This document shows positions 1-8,352 of a stretch of 64,000 nt of DNA, one piece after another. Each line of letters starts with the position of its first letter. Within the stretch, counting starts at the first letter, position 1. A program made the translations under genes and the position numbers. Under the pieces are notes generated by a model. The model saw nothing but the letters and a program-made list of their open reading frames with translations. It was not told the origin of the DNA and searched no databases. This DNA is from Bacteroidota bacterium (lineage in GTDB: Bacteria; Bacteroidota; Bacteroidia; Flavobacteriales; Flavobacteriaceae): contig JAEYTL010000028.1 of NCBI GenBank assembly GCA_023434025.1, forward strand, positions 1 to 64,000, given 5' to 3'.

Positions 1-1365
1 GCCGTTGGGTGAAGTTGTATTTAAAGCCGGAGCTGAATCACCGTTACACAGAGTCAGAGAAGTCGCAAAATCAGGCACGGTACGGTTGGTAATGTTCACT
101 GTCAAGGTCACCGGAGAGGCACACTGACCTGTGTCTGGAGTAAAAATATAATTTCCACCTGTGGTGTTGTTAATGGTTGAAGGACTCCATGTTCCGGTAA
201 TGCCGTTGGGTGAAGTTGTATTTAAAGCCGGAGCCGTATCACCGCTACACAAAGTCAGAGAAGTTGCAAAATCAGGCAGGGTGACATTGGTAATGGCCAC
301 AACTAATGTTACAGAAGTAGCACACTGGTTTGGACCGGGTGTAAAAACATAATTCCCGCCTGTGGTGTTGTTAATGGCCGAAGGACTCCATGTTCCGGTG
401 ATGCCGTTGGGCGAAGTTGTATTTAAAGTCGTAGGCGTATCACCGCTACATAAAGTCAATGAAGTCGTAAAATCAGGTACTACACTTGCTGCAATAGTCA
501 GGAGCACCGTATCATTAATTTCAAGACCGCAATTATTAGTAGCTGTAAGTGTTAGGGTAATTGTTCCGGTAGCATTAGCAGGTACAGTGTAAGAAGTTGT
601 TAGTCCGCCCGGATTGGAAAACACACCACTCGGAGCGATCCATAAAACCGACTGATGACCTTCTGCAGTTCCGGTTAAAGAAATAACATCGCCTGGACAT
701 ACCGTTGAGGAGGGATTGTTGATATCCACCAGAAAAGGTTGCACGGGAGCCGAACAACCATAATTTACATAGGTTGCATTTCCGGCAGGGTCAAATAAAA
801 CAGTAGCTCCGTCAGAAGCAACGTTTTGTCCGGTTGGGCTCACCAATAAAGCCCGGTTATAAGTAGCCACATCAAAGCATGCTCCAAAAGTCATCGTTAG
901 GGTTCGCAATCCGGTTCCAAAATTGGCAAAGTGCCCGGTTGTAGTCGTGGCATTATTTTGAAAAATGATATATATATCTTCGGTGAGTGCTCCGAATGAA
1001 TTTTGGGTAATGTCAAGATTAAAACTGGTTACCAAAATAACCGTAGCGTTGGCCGGTAAAACACCCCCGATAGGCTCTATCAGTTCGCCGCAACCTCCGG
1101 CATTAATGATATCTGCGTTAAGTGCTGCTACTTTTGAAGCGGTTGTTGCATTTTGCGTAAGACCCTGCCAGGAATTGTTGGGCCAGTTAACATTCAAAGC
1201 AGAAGTATTCAAAGGAGCAGCTCCGACTTTAAAGCGTACCATTTCGTTTAACCCTTCTTGTGTACCACAGGCATCTACTAAAATGCTTTCTATTTCAAAA
1301 CATTGAGCATAAGTGTTTTGAGTGAACAGGATGAAGATGAAGAGTTTTAAAAGTAGTGTTTTCAA
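1..1365 (-). CDS. T9SS-type repeat protein, N-terminal part (cut by window edge)
   Basis: The minus-strand frame stays open from a TTG at 1365 to base 1, so the C-terminus lies outside the window. The deduced start LKTLLLKLFIFILFTQNTYAQ is a signal peptide, followed by CFEIESILVDACG and an N-terminal domain nearly the same as in the complete paralogue at 1534-4332. Copies of a 67-residue (201-bp) repeat with the core VPDF...TLC...SPNGITGTW...NYxFTP begin at about 483: two complete and one partial copy are visible. No in-frame ATG lies upstream of the TTG, and a -7 element (TACTTTTG, 1382-1389) sits 17 nt before it. By analogy with the neighbour this is probably a secreted, surface-attached protein with a type B sorting domain, but that domain is not visible here. 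Confidence 0.8.
   Translation of the reverse strand, partial: MKTLLLKLFIFILFTQNTYAQCFEIESILVDACGTQEGLNEMVRFKVGAAPLNTSALNVNWPNNSWQGLTQNATTASKVAALNADIINAGGCGELIEPIGGVLPANATVILVTSFNLDITQNSFGALTEDIYIIFQNNATTTTGHFANFGTGLRTLTMTFGACFDVATYNRALLVSPTGQNVASDGATVLFDPAGNATYVNYGCSAPVQPFLVDINNPSSTVCPGDVISLTGTAEGHQSVLWIAPSGVFSNPGGLTTSYTVPANATGTITLTLTATNNCGLEINDTVLLTIAASVVPDFTTSLTLCSGDTPTTLNTTSPNGITGTWSPSAINNTTGGNYVFTPGPNQCATSVTLVVAITNVTLPDFATSLTLCSGDTAPALNTTSPNGITGTWSPSTINNTTGGNYIFTPDTGQCASPVTLTVNITNRTVPDFATSLTLCNGDSAPALNTTSPNG
82..483 (-). repeat. 201-bp coding tandem repeat (two full copies, continuing to base 1)
   Basis: Two complete 201-bp units (483-283 and 282-82) and the start of a third (81-1) encode the 67-residue repeat of the first large protein. 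The antisense strand shows regularly spaced open frames caused by the same periodicity. Confidence 0.8.
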
Positions 1366-1381
1366 ATCAGAAAAATAATTG

Positions 1382-1389
1382 CAAAAGTA
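1382..1389 (-). promoter_or_regulatory. Bacteroidota -7 element for the first repeat protein
   Basis: The minus-strand sequence TACTTTTG matches TAnnTTTG and lies 17 nt before the TTG start at 1365. No convincing -33 TTG was seen at normal spacing. Confidence 0.5.
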
Positions 1390-1533
1390 ATTTAAAACAA
1401 GCTAAAATTTAAAAAATAAGGCATTAATTAAACGTTACTAAATTTAATATGAGCTCTTTAAGTGGACAAAAAATGCTGACAACAGCAATTTTTTGATTGA
1501 AATTGACTGGTGTGGCATAAGGATATGTTTAAC

Positions 1534-4332
1534 TTAGCGAATGAGATATACCCAGCCGCTTATTTGCTTTCCGTCTGATTGATTCAGTAAAAAATAATAA
1601 GTTCCGTCGGGTAGCTCATGACCATTGTCCGATTGGCCATACCATTCGTCAATATAATTGTTTTTTGAATATACTTTTCTCCCGTACCGGTTAAAAATGG
1701 AAATGTGTTCAACACCCAGTCCGGCTAAGTCAAAAGAGTCATTTAATCCGTCATTGTTTGGCGAAATTCCTTTAGGAATACCGCAAAAGGCATTGTGGAT
1801 CGTAATTGAATCTGTTTTTTCACAACCTTGATCAGTATAAATTTTCAGGAAAAAAGTGATGGGAAAGGTTGCTGTAAAATTGCTTGAATTTAAAAGCTCC
1901 GTAACATTTAAAAATGATTCTTCACTTAGTATTGAGGAACTGTTCTCTAAAGTCCATTCATAATTTGAATCGGGTAATGAATCTTCAAGCACAGCTTCGA
2001 TAATGAAGTTTCTGCCTTCACATTTTTCATTAAAAGTAAAACTAAAATCAGTGATGTTTACGGTTAACGTTACCGATGAACCACATTGATTCGGATCCGG
2101 TGTAAAAACATAATTTCCATTGGTTGTATTGTCGATGACAGAAGGATTCCACGTTCCGGTAATGCCGTTGGGTGAAATGGTGTTTAATGCGGGAACTGTT
2201 GCGTTGCTGCACAAAGTCAATGCTGTGTCAAAATCTGGTACAATGGTGTCCGTAACGGTCACTGTCAGGGTTACAGGAGATGCACATTGGTTTGGATCCG
2301 GTGTAAAGACATAATTCCCGCCTGTGGAGTTGTCAATGGTCGAAGGGCTCCACGTACCGGTAATGCCGTTGGGAGATATGGTGTTTAGAGTTGGAGCAGT
2401 AATTCCGCTACATAAGGTCAATACCGTATTAAAATCGGGAACAATGGTAGTAGTGACTGTTACTGCTAAGGTTACTGGCGAACTACATTGGTTCGGGGCA
2501 GGTGTGAAAACATAATTTCCGCTGCTTGTATTGTTGATGACAGAAGGACTCCATGTTCCGTTAATGCCATTGGGTGAAGTGGTATTCAAAGCCGGAGCCG
2601 TCTCACCGTTGCACAACGTTAATGTTGTATCAAAATCAGGTACGATGGTGTTTGTAACTGTTACCGTTAAGGTTACAGGCGATGCACACTGATTCGGATT
2701 GGGTGTAAACGTATAATTTCCACTGGCCGTATTGTCTATCGTAGAAGGACTCCACGTTCCGGTGATTCCGTTAGGAGAAGAAGTGTTCAAGGCGGGAGCC
2801 GGCTCACCAATACATAGAGTCAAGGTAGTTGCAAAATCAGGAACAGTGATATTGGTAATCGTTACAACCAATGTAACTGCAGAACCACATTGATCAGGAT
2901 CAGGAGTAAACGTATAGCTTCCACCCGTAGTGTTGTTTATCGCAGAAGGACTCCACATTCCGGTAATGCCGTTAGGTGAAGTGGTGTTTAATGCAGGAGC
3001 AGCCTCACCGTTGCACAACATTAATGTGGTATCAAAATCAGGTACAATGGTGTTTGTAACTGTTACTGTCAAAGTTACCGGTGATGCACATTGATTCGGA
3101 TCCGGTGTAAACGTATAATTACCAGTGGTTGCATTGTCGATTGCAGAAGGACTCCACATTCCGGTAATGCCGTTAGGTGAAGAGATGTTTAATGCAGGAG
3201 CAGTAGTTCCGTTGCACAACGTTAATGTGGTATCAAAATCAGGTACGATGGTGTTTGTAACCGTTATCGTTAAGGTTACGGGCAACGCACACTGGTTTGG
3301 GTTAGGTGTAAACGTATAATTTCCACTGGCTGTATTGTCTATCGTAGAAGGATTCCATGTTCCGCTAATCCCGTTGGGAGAAGTTGTATTTAATGCAGGG
3401 GCAGCGTCACCGTTACACAAAGTCAATGTGGTAATGAAATCAGGGATTATATTTGCTGAAATTGTCAGGAGTATTGTATCAGAAATTTCAAGACCGCAAC
3501 TATTCACTGCCGTCAGGGTTAAGGTGATTGTTCCGGTAGCATCGGCGGGTATGGTGTAAGAAGTTGTTAGTCCGCCCGGGTTTGAGAATACACCGACCGG
3601 AGCTGTCCACAACACGGATTGATGACCTTCTGCAGTTCCGCTTAAGGCAATAACATCTCCCGGACACACAGAAGAAGAAGGATTATTGATATCAACCAAG
3701 AAAGGTTGCACGGGAGCCAAACAACCGTAATTTACATAGGTTGCATTCCCAGCTGGGTCAAATAGGACTGTTGCCCCGTCAGCTGCTGTGTTTTGTCCGG
3801 TAGGGCTTACCAAAAGTGCTCTGTCATACGTTACGACATCAACACAGGAACCAATCGATATGGTTAAGGTTCGCAATCCGGTTCCGAAATTGGCAAAATG
3901 GCCGGCAGTAGTGGCGGCATTATTTTGAAAGATAATATAGATATCTTCAGCAAGAGCCCCGAAAGCATTGAGTGCAGTATCAAAATTAAAACTGGTTACC
4001 AGGATAACGGTAGCATTGGCCGGTAAAACGCCCCCGATGGGCTCAATCAGTTCGCCGCAACCTCCGGCATTGATAACATCTGCGTTGAGGGTTGCGACTT
4101 TTGAAGCCGTTGTTGCATTTTGAATAAGTCCCTGCCAGGAATTATTGGGCCAACTGACGTTTAATGTTGAGGTGTTTAATGGAGTTGTGCCGACTTTAAA
4201 GCGTACCATTTCGTTTAATCCTTCCTGTGCACCGCAGGCATCTACAAGGATACTTTCTATTTCAAAGCATTGAGCATAAGTGTTTTGGGCGAAAAGGATA
4301 AACAGGAAAAATTTTAAAAATGTAGTTTTCAA
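1534..4332 (-). CDS. Secreted repeat protein with T9SS type B (gliding-motility) C-terminal sorting domain
   Basis: The product has about 932 residues. A signal peptide (LKTTFLKFFLFILFAQNTYAQ) leads to an N-terminal domain of about 180 residues starting CFEIESILVDACG. An Ig/PKD-like stretch follows (about 210-300), then seven 67-residue repeats (core IVPDFDTTLTLCNG...SPNGITGTW), a linker, and a C-terminal domain with GISPNNDGLNDSFDL, FNRYGRKVY and LPDGTYYFLL. The last is the gliding-motility-associated C-terminal domain (CHU_C, T9SS type B signal). The protein should cross the outer membrane through the type IX system and act at the surface, probably as an adhesin. I chose TTG at 4332 because the tandem paralogue has TTG at the same place. 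A longer frame opens at 4353, but that TTG lies inside the -7 element. Function beyond the surface role is unknown. Confidence 0.85.
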   Translation of the reverse strand: MKTTFLKFFLFILFAQNTYAQCFEIESILVDACGAQEGLNEMVRFKVGTTPLNTSTLNVSWPNNSWQGLIQNATTASKVATLNADVINAGGCGELIEPIGGVLPANATVILVTSFNFDTALNAFGALAEDIYIIFQNNAATTAGHFANFGTGLRTLTISIGSCVDVVTYDRALLVSPTGQNTAADGATVLFDPAGNATYVNYGCLAPVQPFLVDINNPSSSVCPGDVIALSGTAEGHQSVLWTAPVGVFSNPGGLTTSYTIPADATGTITLTLTAVNSCGLEISDTILLTISANIIPDFITTLTLCNGDAAPALNTTSPNGISGTWNPSTIDNTASGNYTFTPNPNQCALPVTLTITVTNTIVPDFDTTLTLCNGTTAPALNISSPNGITGMWSPSAIDNATTGNYTFTPDPNQCASPVTLTVTVTNTIVPDFDTTLMLCNGEAAPALNTTSPNGITGMWSPSAINNTTGGSYTFTPDPDQCGSAVTLVVTITNITVPDFATTLTLCIGEPAPALNTSSPNGITGTWSPSTIDNTASGNYTFTPNPNQCASPVTLTVTVTNTIVPDFDTTLTLCNGETAPALNTTSPNGINGTWSPSVINNTSSGNYVFTPAPNQCSSPVTLAVTVTTTIVPDFNTVLTLCSGITAPTLNTISPNGITGTWSPSTIDNSTGGNYVFTPDPNQCASPVTLTVTVTDTIVPDFDTALTLCSNATVPALNTISPNGITGTWNPSVIDNTTNGNYVFTPDPNQCGSSVTLTVNITDFSFTFNEKCEGRNFIIEAVLEDSLPDSNYEWTLENSSSILSEESFLNVTELLNSSNFTATFPITFFLKIYTDQGCEKTDSITIHNAFCGIPKGISPNNDGLNDSFDLAGLGVEHISIFNRYGRKVYSKNNYIDEWYGQSDNGHELPDGTYYFLLNQSDGKQISGWVYLIR
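2044..3450 (-). repeat. Seven tandem 201-bp coding repeats
   Basis: Seven in-phase units of exactly 67 codons run from 3450 down to 2044. Each carries a conserved Cys in TLC, an SPNGITGTW/MW core and a QC near the end, suggesting a disulfide in each beta-sandwich unit. Units differ from one another by several residues, so the array is not a very recent amplification. Confidence 0.9.
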
Positions 4333-4350
4333 TTGTAAAAAAATTAGGTA

Positions 4351-4358
4351 CAAATATA
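4351..4358 (-). promoter_or_regulatory. -7 element for the complete repeat protein
   Basis: The minus strand reads TATATTTG, matching TAnnTTTG. It lies 18 nt upstream of the TTG start at 4332, about the same spacing as in the paralogue at 1365. Confidence 0.5.
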
Positions 4359-4477
4359 AATCAATTCAAATTGTTTTTTAAAGCGAAATCATTATAAAAA
4401 CGTTATTTTTTTGAGCGTAACATCTTTTAAGGTATAATTGTTTTGTTTTATGAGGAATTAATAGTCAAAAAATAAAC

Positions 4478-4485
4478 TACTTTTG
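4478..4485 (+). promoter_or_regulatory. -7 element upstream of the J-domain/KTSC gene
   Basis: TACTTTTG matches TAnnTTTG, 43 nt before the ATG at 4529. No -33 TTG is evident at normal distance. Confidence 0.45.
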
Positions 4486-4528
4486 CGGCAAAATTAAAAC
4501 GTGACAGTCGCGTTTGTAAAAGTTACTG

Positions 4529-4981
4529 ATGAACTCAAAAAAAATAGCTGAATACAGAAAATTACTCAATGTGAGTAAAACAGTTTCTCTAAAAGAACTC
4601 AAAACAATTTACCGCAACAGTATGAAGGAAGATCATCCGGACACGATTGCAGATCCCGTTGAACGGCTGGCAGCTGAAGAACGCAGTAAAGCAATCATTG
4701 AAGCCTATCATTTTTTGGTGAGTATTGCTCCGGAAACCCAGGAAAAAGTGAAAGATGAATATTTAAAAACAACAAGTACATCCGGTATCTTAGAATTTTA
4801 TTATGAAGACGGCGTGCTCAATATTCACTTTTCAGACGGAAACAAATTTGAATATTTTGGTGTACCTAAAGTTACCTACATCAAAATGATAAATGCCGAA
4901 TCACCGGCTCGTTTTGCACGAAGACATATCTATCATGCATTTTTATACCGCAGTGCCAGTAAACTGGTTTCCGCAGAATAG
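4529..4981 (+). CDS. J-domain-like/KTSC domain protein
   Basis: This is a 150-residue cytoplasmic protein. Residues 1-60 look like a short J domain: LKTIYRNSMKEDHPD carries the HPD tripeptide (36-38) that in DnaJ proteins stimulates Hsp70 ATPase. Residues about 85-148 (FYYEDGVLNIHFSDG...YFGVPKVTYIKMINAESPARFARRHI) match the KTSC domain, a small fold often found in RNA- or stress-related bacterial proteins. The combination is known in Bacteroidota, but the cellular role is not established. It stands alone, with its own -7 element and a terminator at 5004-5032. Confidence 0.75.
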   Translation: MNSKKIAEYRKLLNVSKTVSLKELKTIYRNSMKEDHPDTIADPVERLAAEERSKAIIEAYHFLVSIAPETQEKVKDEYLKTTSTSGILEFYYEDGVLNIHFSDGNKFEYFGVPKVTYIKMINAESPARFARRHIYHAFLYRSASKLVSAE

Positions 4982-5003
4982 AAACTGTTTCACAATAAAA
5001 AAT

Positions 5004-5032
5004 TAAAGTGCTGATTTCCGGCACTTTTTTTG
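5004..5032 (+). terminator. Rho-independent terminator after the KTSC gene
   Basis: The hairpin AAAGTGC / GCACTTT with a loop of about 9 nt is followed by a run of T, 23 nt after the stop codon at 4981. Confidence 0.75.
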
Positions 5033-5166
5033 TTTATAAAATTTCAGCAGGTATAAAGTAGGATGGTTATCATGTAATTTTTTTTAAAAATTATGTAATA
5101 AAAATTGATGGTCTAGATTGCAATTTTGTAAAGTAATCCTGTTTGTGTAACCCTAAATGAATTGCT

Positions 5167-5310
5167 ATGAACGATAAATTGAAAAACAGAGATCATCTTG
5201 AAACTGAAAATCCGGATGAAAAAATAGAGACCGTTACAAAAAAACATACAAAGATGTTGAAGCAAAAAGGACTTGAAGAACCGGATATTCATCATATACC
5301 CAAAAAATAA
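5167..5310 (+). CDS. Small acidic/basic hypothetical protein (47 aa)
   Basis: ATG at 5167 opens a 47-codon frame: MNDKLKNRDHLETENPDEKI..., ending DIHHIPKK. The peptide is very hydrophilic and charged, with no membrane segment or signal. A strong terminator 25 nt after the stop supports a real transcript on this strand. I do not recognise a family. The longer antisense frame here is considered a shadow. Confidence 0.55.
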   Translation: MNDKLKNRDHLETENPDEKIETVTKKHTKMLKQKGLEEPDIHHIPKK

Positions 5311-5335
5311 TATCACAAGGCACTCCAACCTTGTT

Positions 5336-5382
5336 ACCCATCTGGAGTTCGATATTCGGGGCCGAACTCTGGGTGGGTTTTT
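5336..5382 (+). terminator. Strong intrinsic terminator after the small ORF
   Basis: A 16-bp stem pairs 5336-5351 with 5363-5378 (three G-U pairs, no mismatch), has an 11-nt loop and is followed directly by TTTTT. Confidence 0.75.
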
Positions 5383-5387
5383 AATTA

Positions 5388-5417
5388 AAAAACCCGTTTA
5401 ATTTTAAAAACGGGTTC
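5388..5417 (-). terminator. Terminator for the choloylglycine-hydrolase-family gene
   Basis: The stem AACCCGTTT / AAACGGGTT (left arm near 5391, right arm ending near 5416) is followed on the minus strand by a T-rich run, 28 nt beyond the stop at 5445. Confidence 0.65.
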
Positions 5418-5444
5418 TGTTATGGAAAATTAAATTGATAAAAA

Positions 5445-6512
5445 TTATTCCTCTAATTTAGCAAACATGAAAGGCTTGGTTACTTTGAAGTTTATGGAAG
5501 ATTCCCCGGCAAAATTTTCGTTATTTTCAAGGCTCAACTTCCTTACTTTTCCTTTTTCACTAAAATCAATCTTACTGAATTCTACCCAAACCACATTCGG
5601 ATTTAGCACATTGTCAAAATAGTAAACCAGATTTTTTTGATCCGCCACGGTTCGCCATTTGGTAGAGGAAATATTAGGTTCTGTTTCTGAGGATATTCCC
5701 AACGGAACCGAACAGTTCCGGATTACACTGAACACGCTCGGAATAGCGATTCGCATATCATCGGTTTTGGGAATGGCATTGATGTAATAAGAGGCTCTGA
5801 CAAACCGGTCTGCAGCCCGGTTGGTTCCCGGTAACATTACAGTTCCCGGAATTCCTTTCCAATAGGTGTTAATCGCCAGTTGTTCTTCAAAAACAGGTGA
5901 GTTGGTCATGGTAACATAGTCTTCGCTGTGGTGAATGACTAATTTTCCGTTGATGTATTCAAAAATAGCATTGTCTCCGCTTGCGTCAGAAATTGACAAA
6001 TGAATTGTTGCAAAAATACTGGTTCCGGGAATGTGGCTTGAAATTACATCCAGGTCATTTTTTTCAAAGGCTTTTACAGCTTCTGCTACGGTAGCAAAAT
6101 TATCCAGTACATATTGAGCCCAAAGCGAAATAGCCAGCGTTTTTTTGTGCTGGTTTTTTTTGTGGTCAGGATAGGAAGATTCAACCAGCCAAAGCATATT
6201 GGCAACCAATCCTTTTTCATTCATACCATCAGAAGCCGCAATGTCCCAGGAACTTGTAATTACGCTGCCAAATTTTGATTTCCATTGAACAGCATTTTTT
6301 CCCGTTTCGCCATTTCGTTCTATTCCTCTCGGAAAAATCCATAAGTTGGCAGGAATATCCGACCTCCAATCCATCGAACGGGCTGTAATAACGGTTCCGT
6401 TCGGACCTTTGTAAACCACTCTCGTACAGGCTTTGCTGAAAGTTGGTGTTAAAAACAAAACGGACACGAAAAAAAGTGTCAAAAGAAACGGCGATAGTTT
6501 GTTGTGTTTCAT
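5445..6512 (-). CDS. Exported linear amide C-N hydrolase (choloylglycine hydrolase/penicillin V acylase family)
   Basis: The product is 355 residues. A signal peptide (1-28) ends just before Cys29, which would become the N-terminal nucleophile of an Ntn hydrolase. Counting from this Cys as 1, Asp20 falls in ARSMDW, and MTNSP and RAADRFVRA supply the equivalents of the family's Asn175 and Arg228 positions. These are the catalytic residues of bile salt hydrolases and penicillin V acylases (PF02275). The enzyme therefore probably cleaves a linear amide such as an N-acyl amino acid, acyl-homoserine lactone or penicillin V in the periplasm. The substrate cannot be read from the sequence. It has its own promoter and terminator and stands alone. 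Confidence 0.85.
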   Translation of the reverse strand: MKHNKLSPFLLTLFFVSVLFLTPTFSKACTRVVYKGPNGTVITARSMDWRSDIPANLWIFPRGIERNGETGKNAVQWKSKFGSVITSSWDIAASDGMNEKGLVANMLWLVESSYPDHKKNQHKKTLAISLWAQYVLDNFATVAEAVKAFEKNDLDVISSHIPGTSIFATIHLSISDASGDNAIFEYINGKLVIHHSEDYVTMTNSPVFEEQLAINTYWKGIPGTVMLPGTNRAADRFVRASYYINAIPKTDDMRIAIPSVFSVIRNCSVPLGISSETEPNISSTKWRTVADQKNLVYYFDNVLNPNVVWVEFSKIDFSEKGKVRKLSLENNENFAGESSINFKVTKPFMFAKLEE

Positions 6513-6566
6513 GAGGAGTTGGATTTTTTGTTGTTTAAGTATTTGTTTGTCAAAATTTTAATGAAT

Positions 6567-6574
6567 CAAATATA
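6567..6574 (-). promoter_or_regulatory. -7 element for the Ntn hydrolase gene
   Basis: The minus strand reads TATATTTG, 54 nt before the ATG. A TTG 23 nt upstream of it could be the -33 element. Confidence 0.5.
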
Positions 6575-6605
6575 GTGAAAGTGGTCTAATGTTTTTACAA
6601 AAAAA

Positions 6606-7169
6606 TTAAACGAGAAGCATTGTCCTGAATCCTCTTGCGGCATAATAGGATTGTGCCCCGTTGTGATAAACAAAAACATGATTATATCGAAAATCGGCAA
6701 ACAAAGCACCGCCTAATTTTCTGATCTCGTCCGGTGTTTGTATCCAGCTTGATGTTTTAGAATCGAATTTTCCCAATTGTTGTAATTTTTTGTATTGCTC
6801 TTCCGTTAAAAGTTCTGTGCCCATTGCTGCAGCCATATCGATAGCATTGTTTTCCGGTTTGTATTCTTTTCTTGTCTCGAGTGCTTCGCGGTCAAAGCAA
6901 ACACTTCTTCTGCCTGACGGGCTTTCAGATGAACAATCAACAAAAATATACGCATCTGTATTTTTGTTAAAATCAATCACATCCGGTTCGCCACCGGTTT
7001 TTTCCATTTCATTCAAGGACCATAATTTTTCCGGATTTTTTTCCAATTTAGCCAGAACATTATTCCATTCGATGTCTTTGTGGCGGTTTTTGTTTTTTTC
7101 GAAGCGGGCTTGCAATAGCTGAATTAAGTCATTTTTTTGTTCAGAAGATAATAGCTTGCTGTTTTTCAT
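6606..7169 (-). CDS. DUF4256 domain protein
   Basis: The 187-residue protein is full length for the DUF4256 family. Motifs include WSLNEMEKTGGEPDV, VDCSSESPSGRRSVCFDREA, AMGTELLTEEQY and GGALFADFRYNHVFVYHNGAQSYYAARGFR. No signal peptide or membrane segment is present, so it is probably cytoplasmic. Function is unknown. The family occurs mainly in Bacteroidota and Firmicutes. A well-formed -33/-7 promoter lies just upstream, divergent from era. Confidence 0.8.
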   Translation of the reverse strand: MKNSKLLSSEQKNDLIQLLQARFEKNKNRHKDIEWNNVLAKLEKNPEKLWSLNEMEKTGGEPDVIDFNKNTDAYIFVDCSSESPSGRRSVCFDREALETRKEYKPENNAIDMAAAMGTELLTEEQYKKLQQLGKFDSKTSSWIQTPDEIRKLGGALFADFRYNHVFVYHNGAQSYYAARGFRTMLLV

Positions 7170-7190
7170 AATCTATACATGTTGTTCTTT

Positions 7191-7221
7191 CAAATTTAAT
7201 AAATAATCAGGAATAGCCAAA
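7191..7221 (-). promoter_or_regulatory. Complete Bacteroidota promoter for DUF4256 gene
   Basis: On the minus strand a -33 TTTG (7218-7221) is separated by 19 nt from a -7 TAAATTTG (7191-7198). This is the cleanest two-element promoter in the window. Confidence 0.6.
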
Positions 7222-7234
7222 CAAAAAGAAATCT

Positions 7235-7242
7235 TACCTTTG
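7235..7242 (+). promoter_or_regulatory. -7 element for era
   Basis: TACCTTTG lies 14 nt before the ATG at 7257, implying a very short leader. The same TTACCTTTGCAAAA string precedes der. Confidence 0.55.
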
Positions 7243-7256
7243 CAAAAAGTAAAGAC

Positions 7257-8141
7257 ATGGCTCACAAAGCAGGATTTGTTAATATCATCGGAAACCCCAA
7301 CGTAGGAAAATCAACTTTAATGAATGCCTTCGTGGGTGAAAAACTATCGATTATTACATCAAAAGCTCAAACCACCCGACACCGTATTTTGGGCATTGTA
7401 AACGGAGAAGATTTTCAAATGGTTCTGTCCGACACACCCGGAATCATCAAGCCGGCGTATGAAATGCAGGAATCGATGATGCAGTTTGTAAAATCTGCTT
7501 TTGAAGATGCTGATGTACTGATTTATATGGTTGAAATTGGTGAAAAAGAGTTGAAAGACGAAGCTTTTTTTAAACGGATCATTCACAGTGAAATTCCTGT
7601 TCTGCTTTTGCTGAATAAAATAGATAAATCCAACCAGCAACAACTGGAAGAACAAGTTGAATTGTGGAAAGAAAAAGTGCCGAACGCCGAAATTTTTGCC
7701 ATATCTGCGTTAGAAAATTTCAATGTTAAAGAAGTTTTTGACCGCATTATTTCGTTATTGCCGGAATCACCGCCGTATTATCCAAAGGATACACTTACGG
7801 ATAAACCGGAACGTTTTTTTGTCAATGAGACCATTCGTGAAAAAATCCTGATCAATTACGATAAAGAAATCCCGTATGCGGTGGAGGTAGAAACGGAAGA
7901 ATTTATTGAAGACGAGAATATTATTCGAATTCGTTCAGTGATTATGGTGGAACGCGACACGCAAAAAGGAATCATCATCGGTCACAAAGGTTCCGCTCTG
8001 AAAAAAGTAGGAATGCAGGCAAGAGAAGATTTAGAAAAATTCTTTGGCAAGCAAATCCATATCGAACTTTTTGTCAAAGTGAGTAAAGACTGGCGTAGCA
8101 ATGCCTTTCAGTTGCGTAGGTTAGGGTATAATCAGAAATAA
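7257..8141 (+). CDS. era: GTPase Era
   Basis: This 294-residue protein has the usual Era length. The G domain has G1 GNPNVGKS, a switch region with TTRHRI, G3 DTPG and G4 NKID. The C-terminal KH domain carries the RNA-binding signature IIIGHKGSALKKVGMQAR. Era binds the 3' end of 16S rRNA and is needed for 30S subunit maturation. The gene is single and has a short leader. It lies 870 bp before the related double-GTPase gene der, an arrangement often seen in Flavobacteriaceae. Confidence 0.97.
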   Translation: MAHKAGFVNIIGNPNVGKSTLMNAFVGEKLSIITSKAQTTRHRILGIVNGEDFQMVLSDTPGIIKPAYEMQESMMQFVKSAFEDADVLIYMVEIGEKELKDEAFFKRIIHSEIPVLLLLNKIDKSNQQQLEEQVELWKEKVPNAEIFAISALENFNVKEVFDRIISLLPESPPYYPKDTLTDKPERFFVNETIREKILINYDKEIPYAVEVETEEFIEDENIIRIRSVIMVERDTQKGIIIGHKGSALKKVGMQAREDLEKFFGKQIHIELFVKVSKDWRSNAFQLRRLGYNQK

Positions 8142-8159
8142 CAACTGGTTGGGACTGAA

Positions 8160-8346
8160 CGTTTCAGGTTTCAAGTTTCAGGTTGAGAACTGCTAAAGAA
8201 GAAAATGTTCTCAAAACGAATCCCTTGAATCCATTATAGCAAAGCTATCAAATCACCGAAAATCCGTTTATCCGTGTTCCATTAAAAAAAGAGCGAAGCG
8301 ACTTAGTGTTCTTTGCGTAAACCTTTGCGTTCTTCGCGGTTAAACC
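8160..8346. repeat. Intergenic repeat words between era and the next gene
   Basis: The gap holds two recurrent words: GTTTCAGGTTTCAAGTTTCA near 8162, resembling 48586-48617, and a block at 8301-8345 ending CCTTTGCGTTCTTCGCGGTT, resembling 34252-34298. These are non-coding interspersed repeats of the host genome. Confidence 0.55.
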
Positions 8347-8352
8347 AAAAAA

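Noticed and set aside
2044..3450. Regular direct repeats that might be taken for a CRISPR-like array
   Set aside because: The period is 201 bp with no conserved short repeat plus unique spacers, and the sense strand reads as one protein with seven similar domains.
161..3559. Series of plus-strand ORFs spaced about 201 bp, starting MVxLxMxEGLHVPVMPLGE
   Set aside because: They are the antisense of the 67-codon repeats in the two minus-strand secreted proteins; their spacing and similarity come from the coding repeat, not from a plus-strand gene family.
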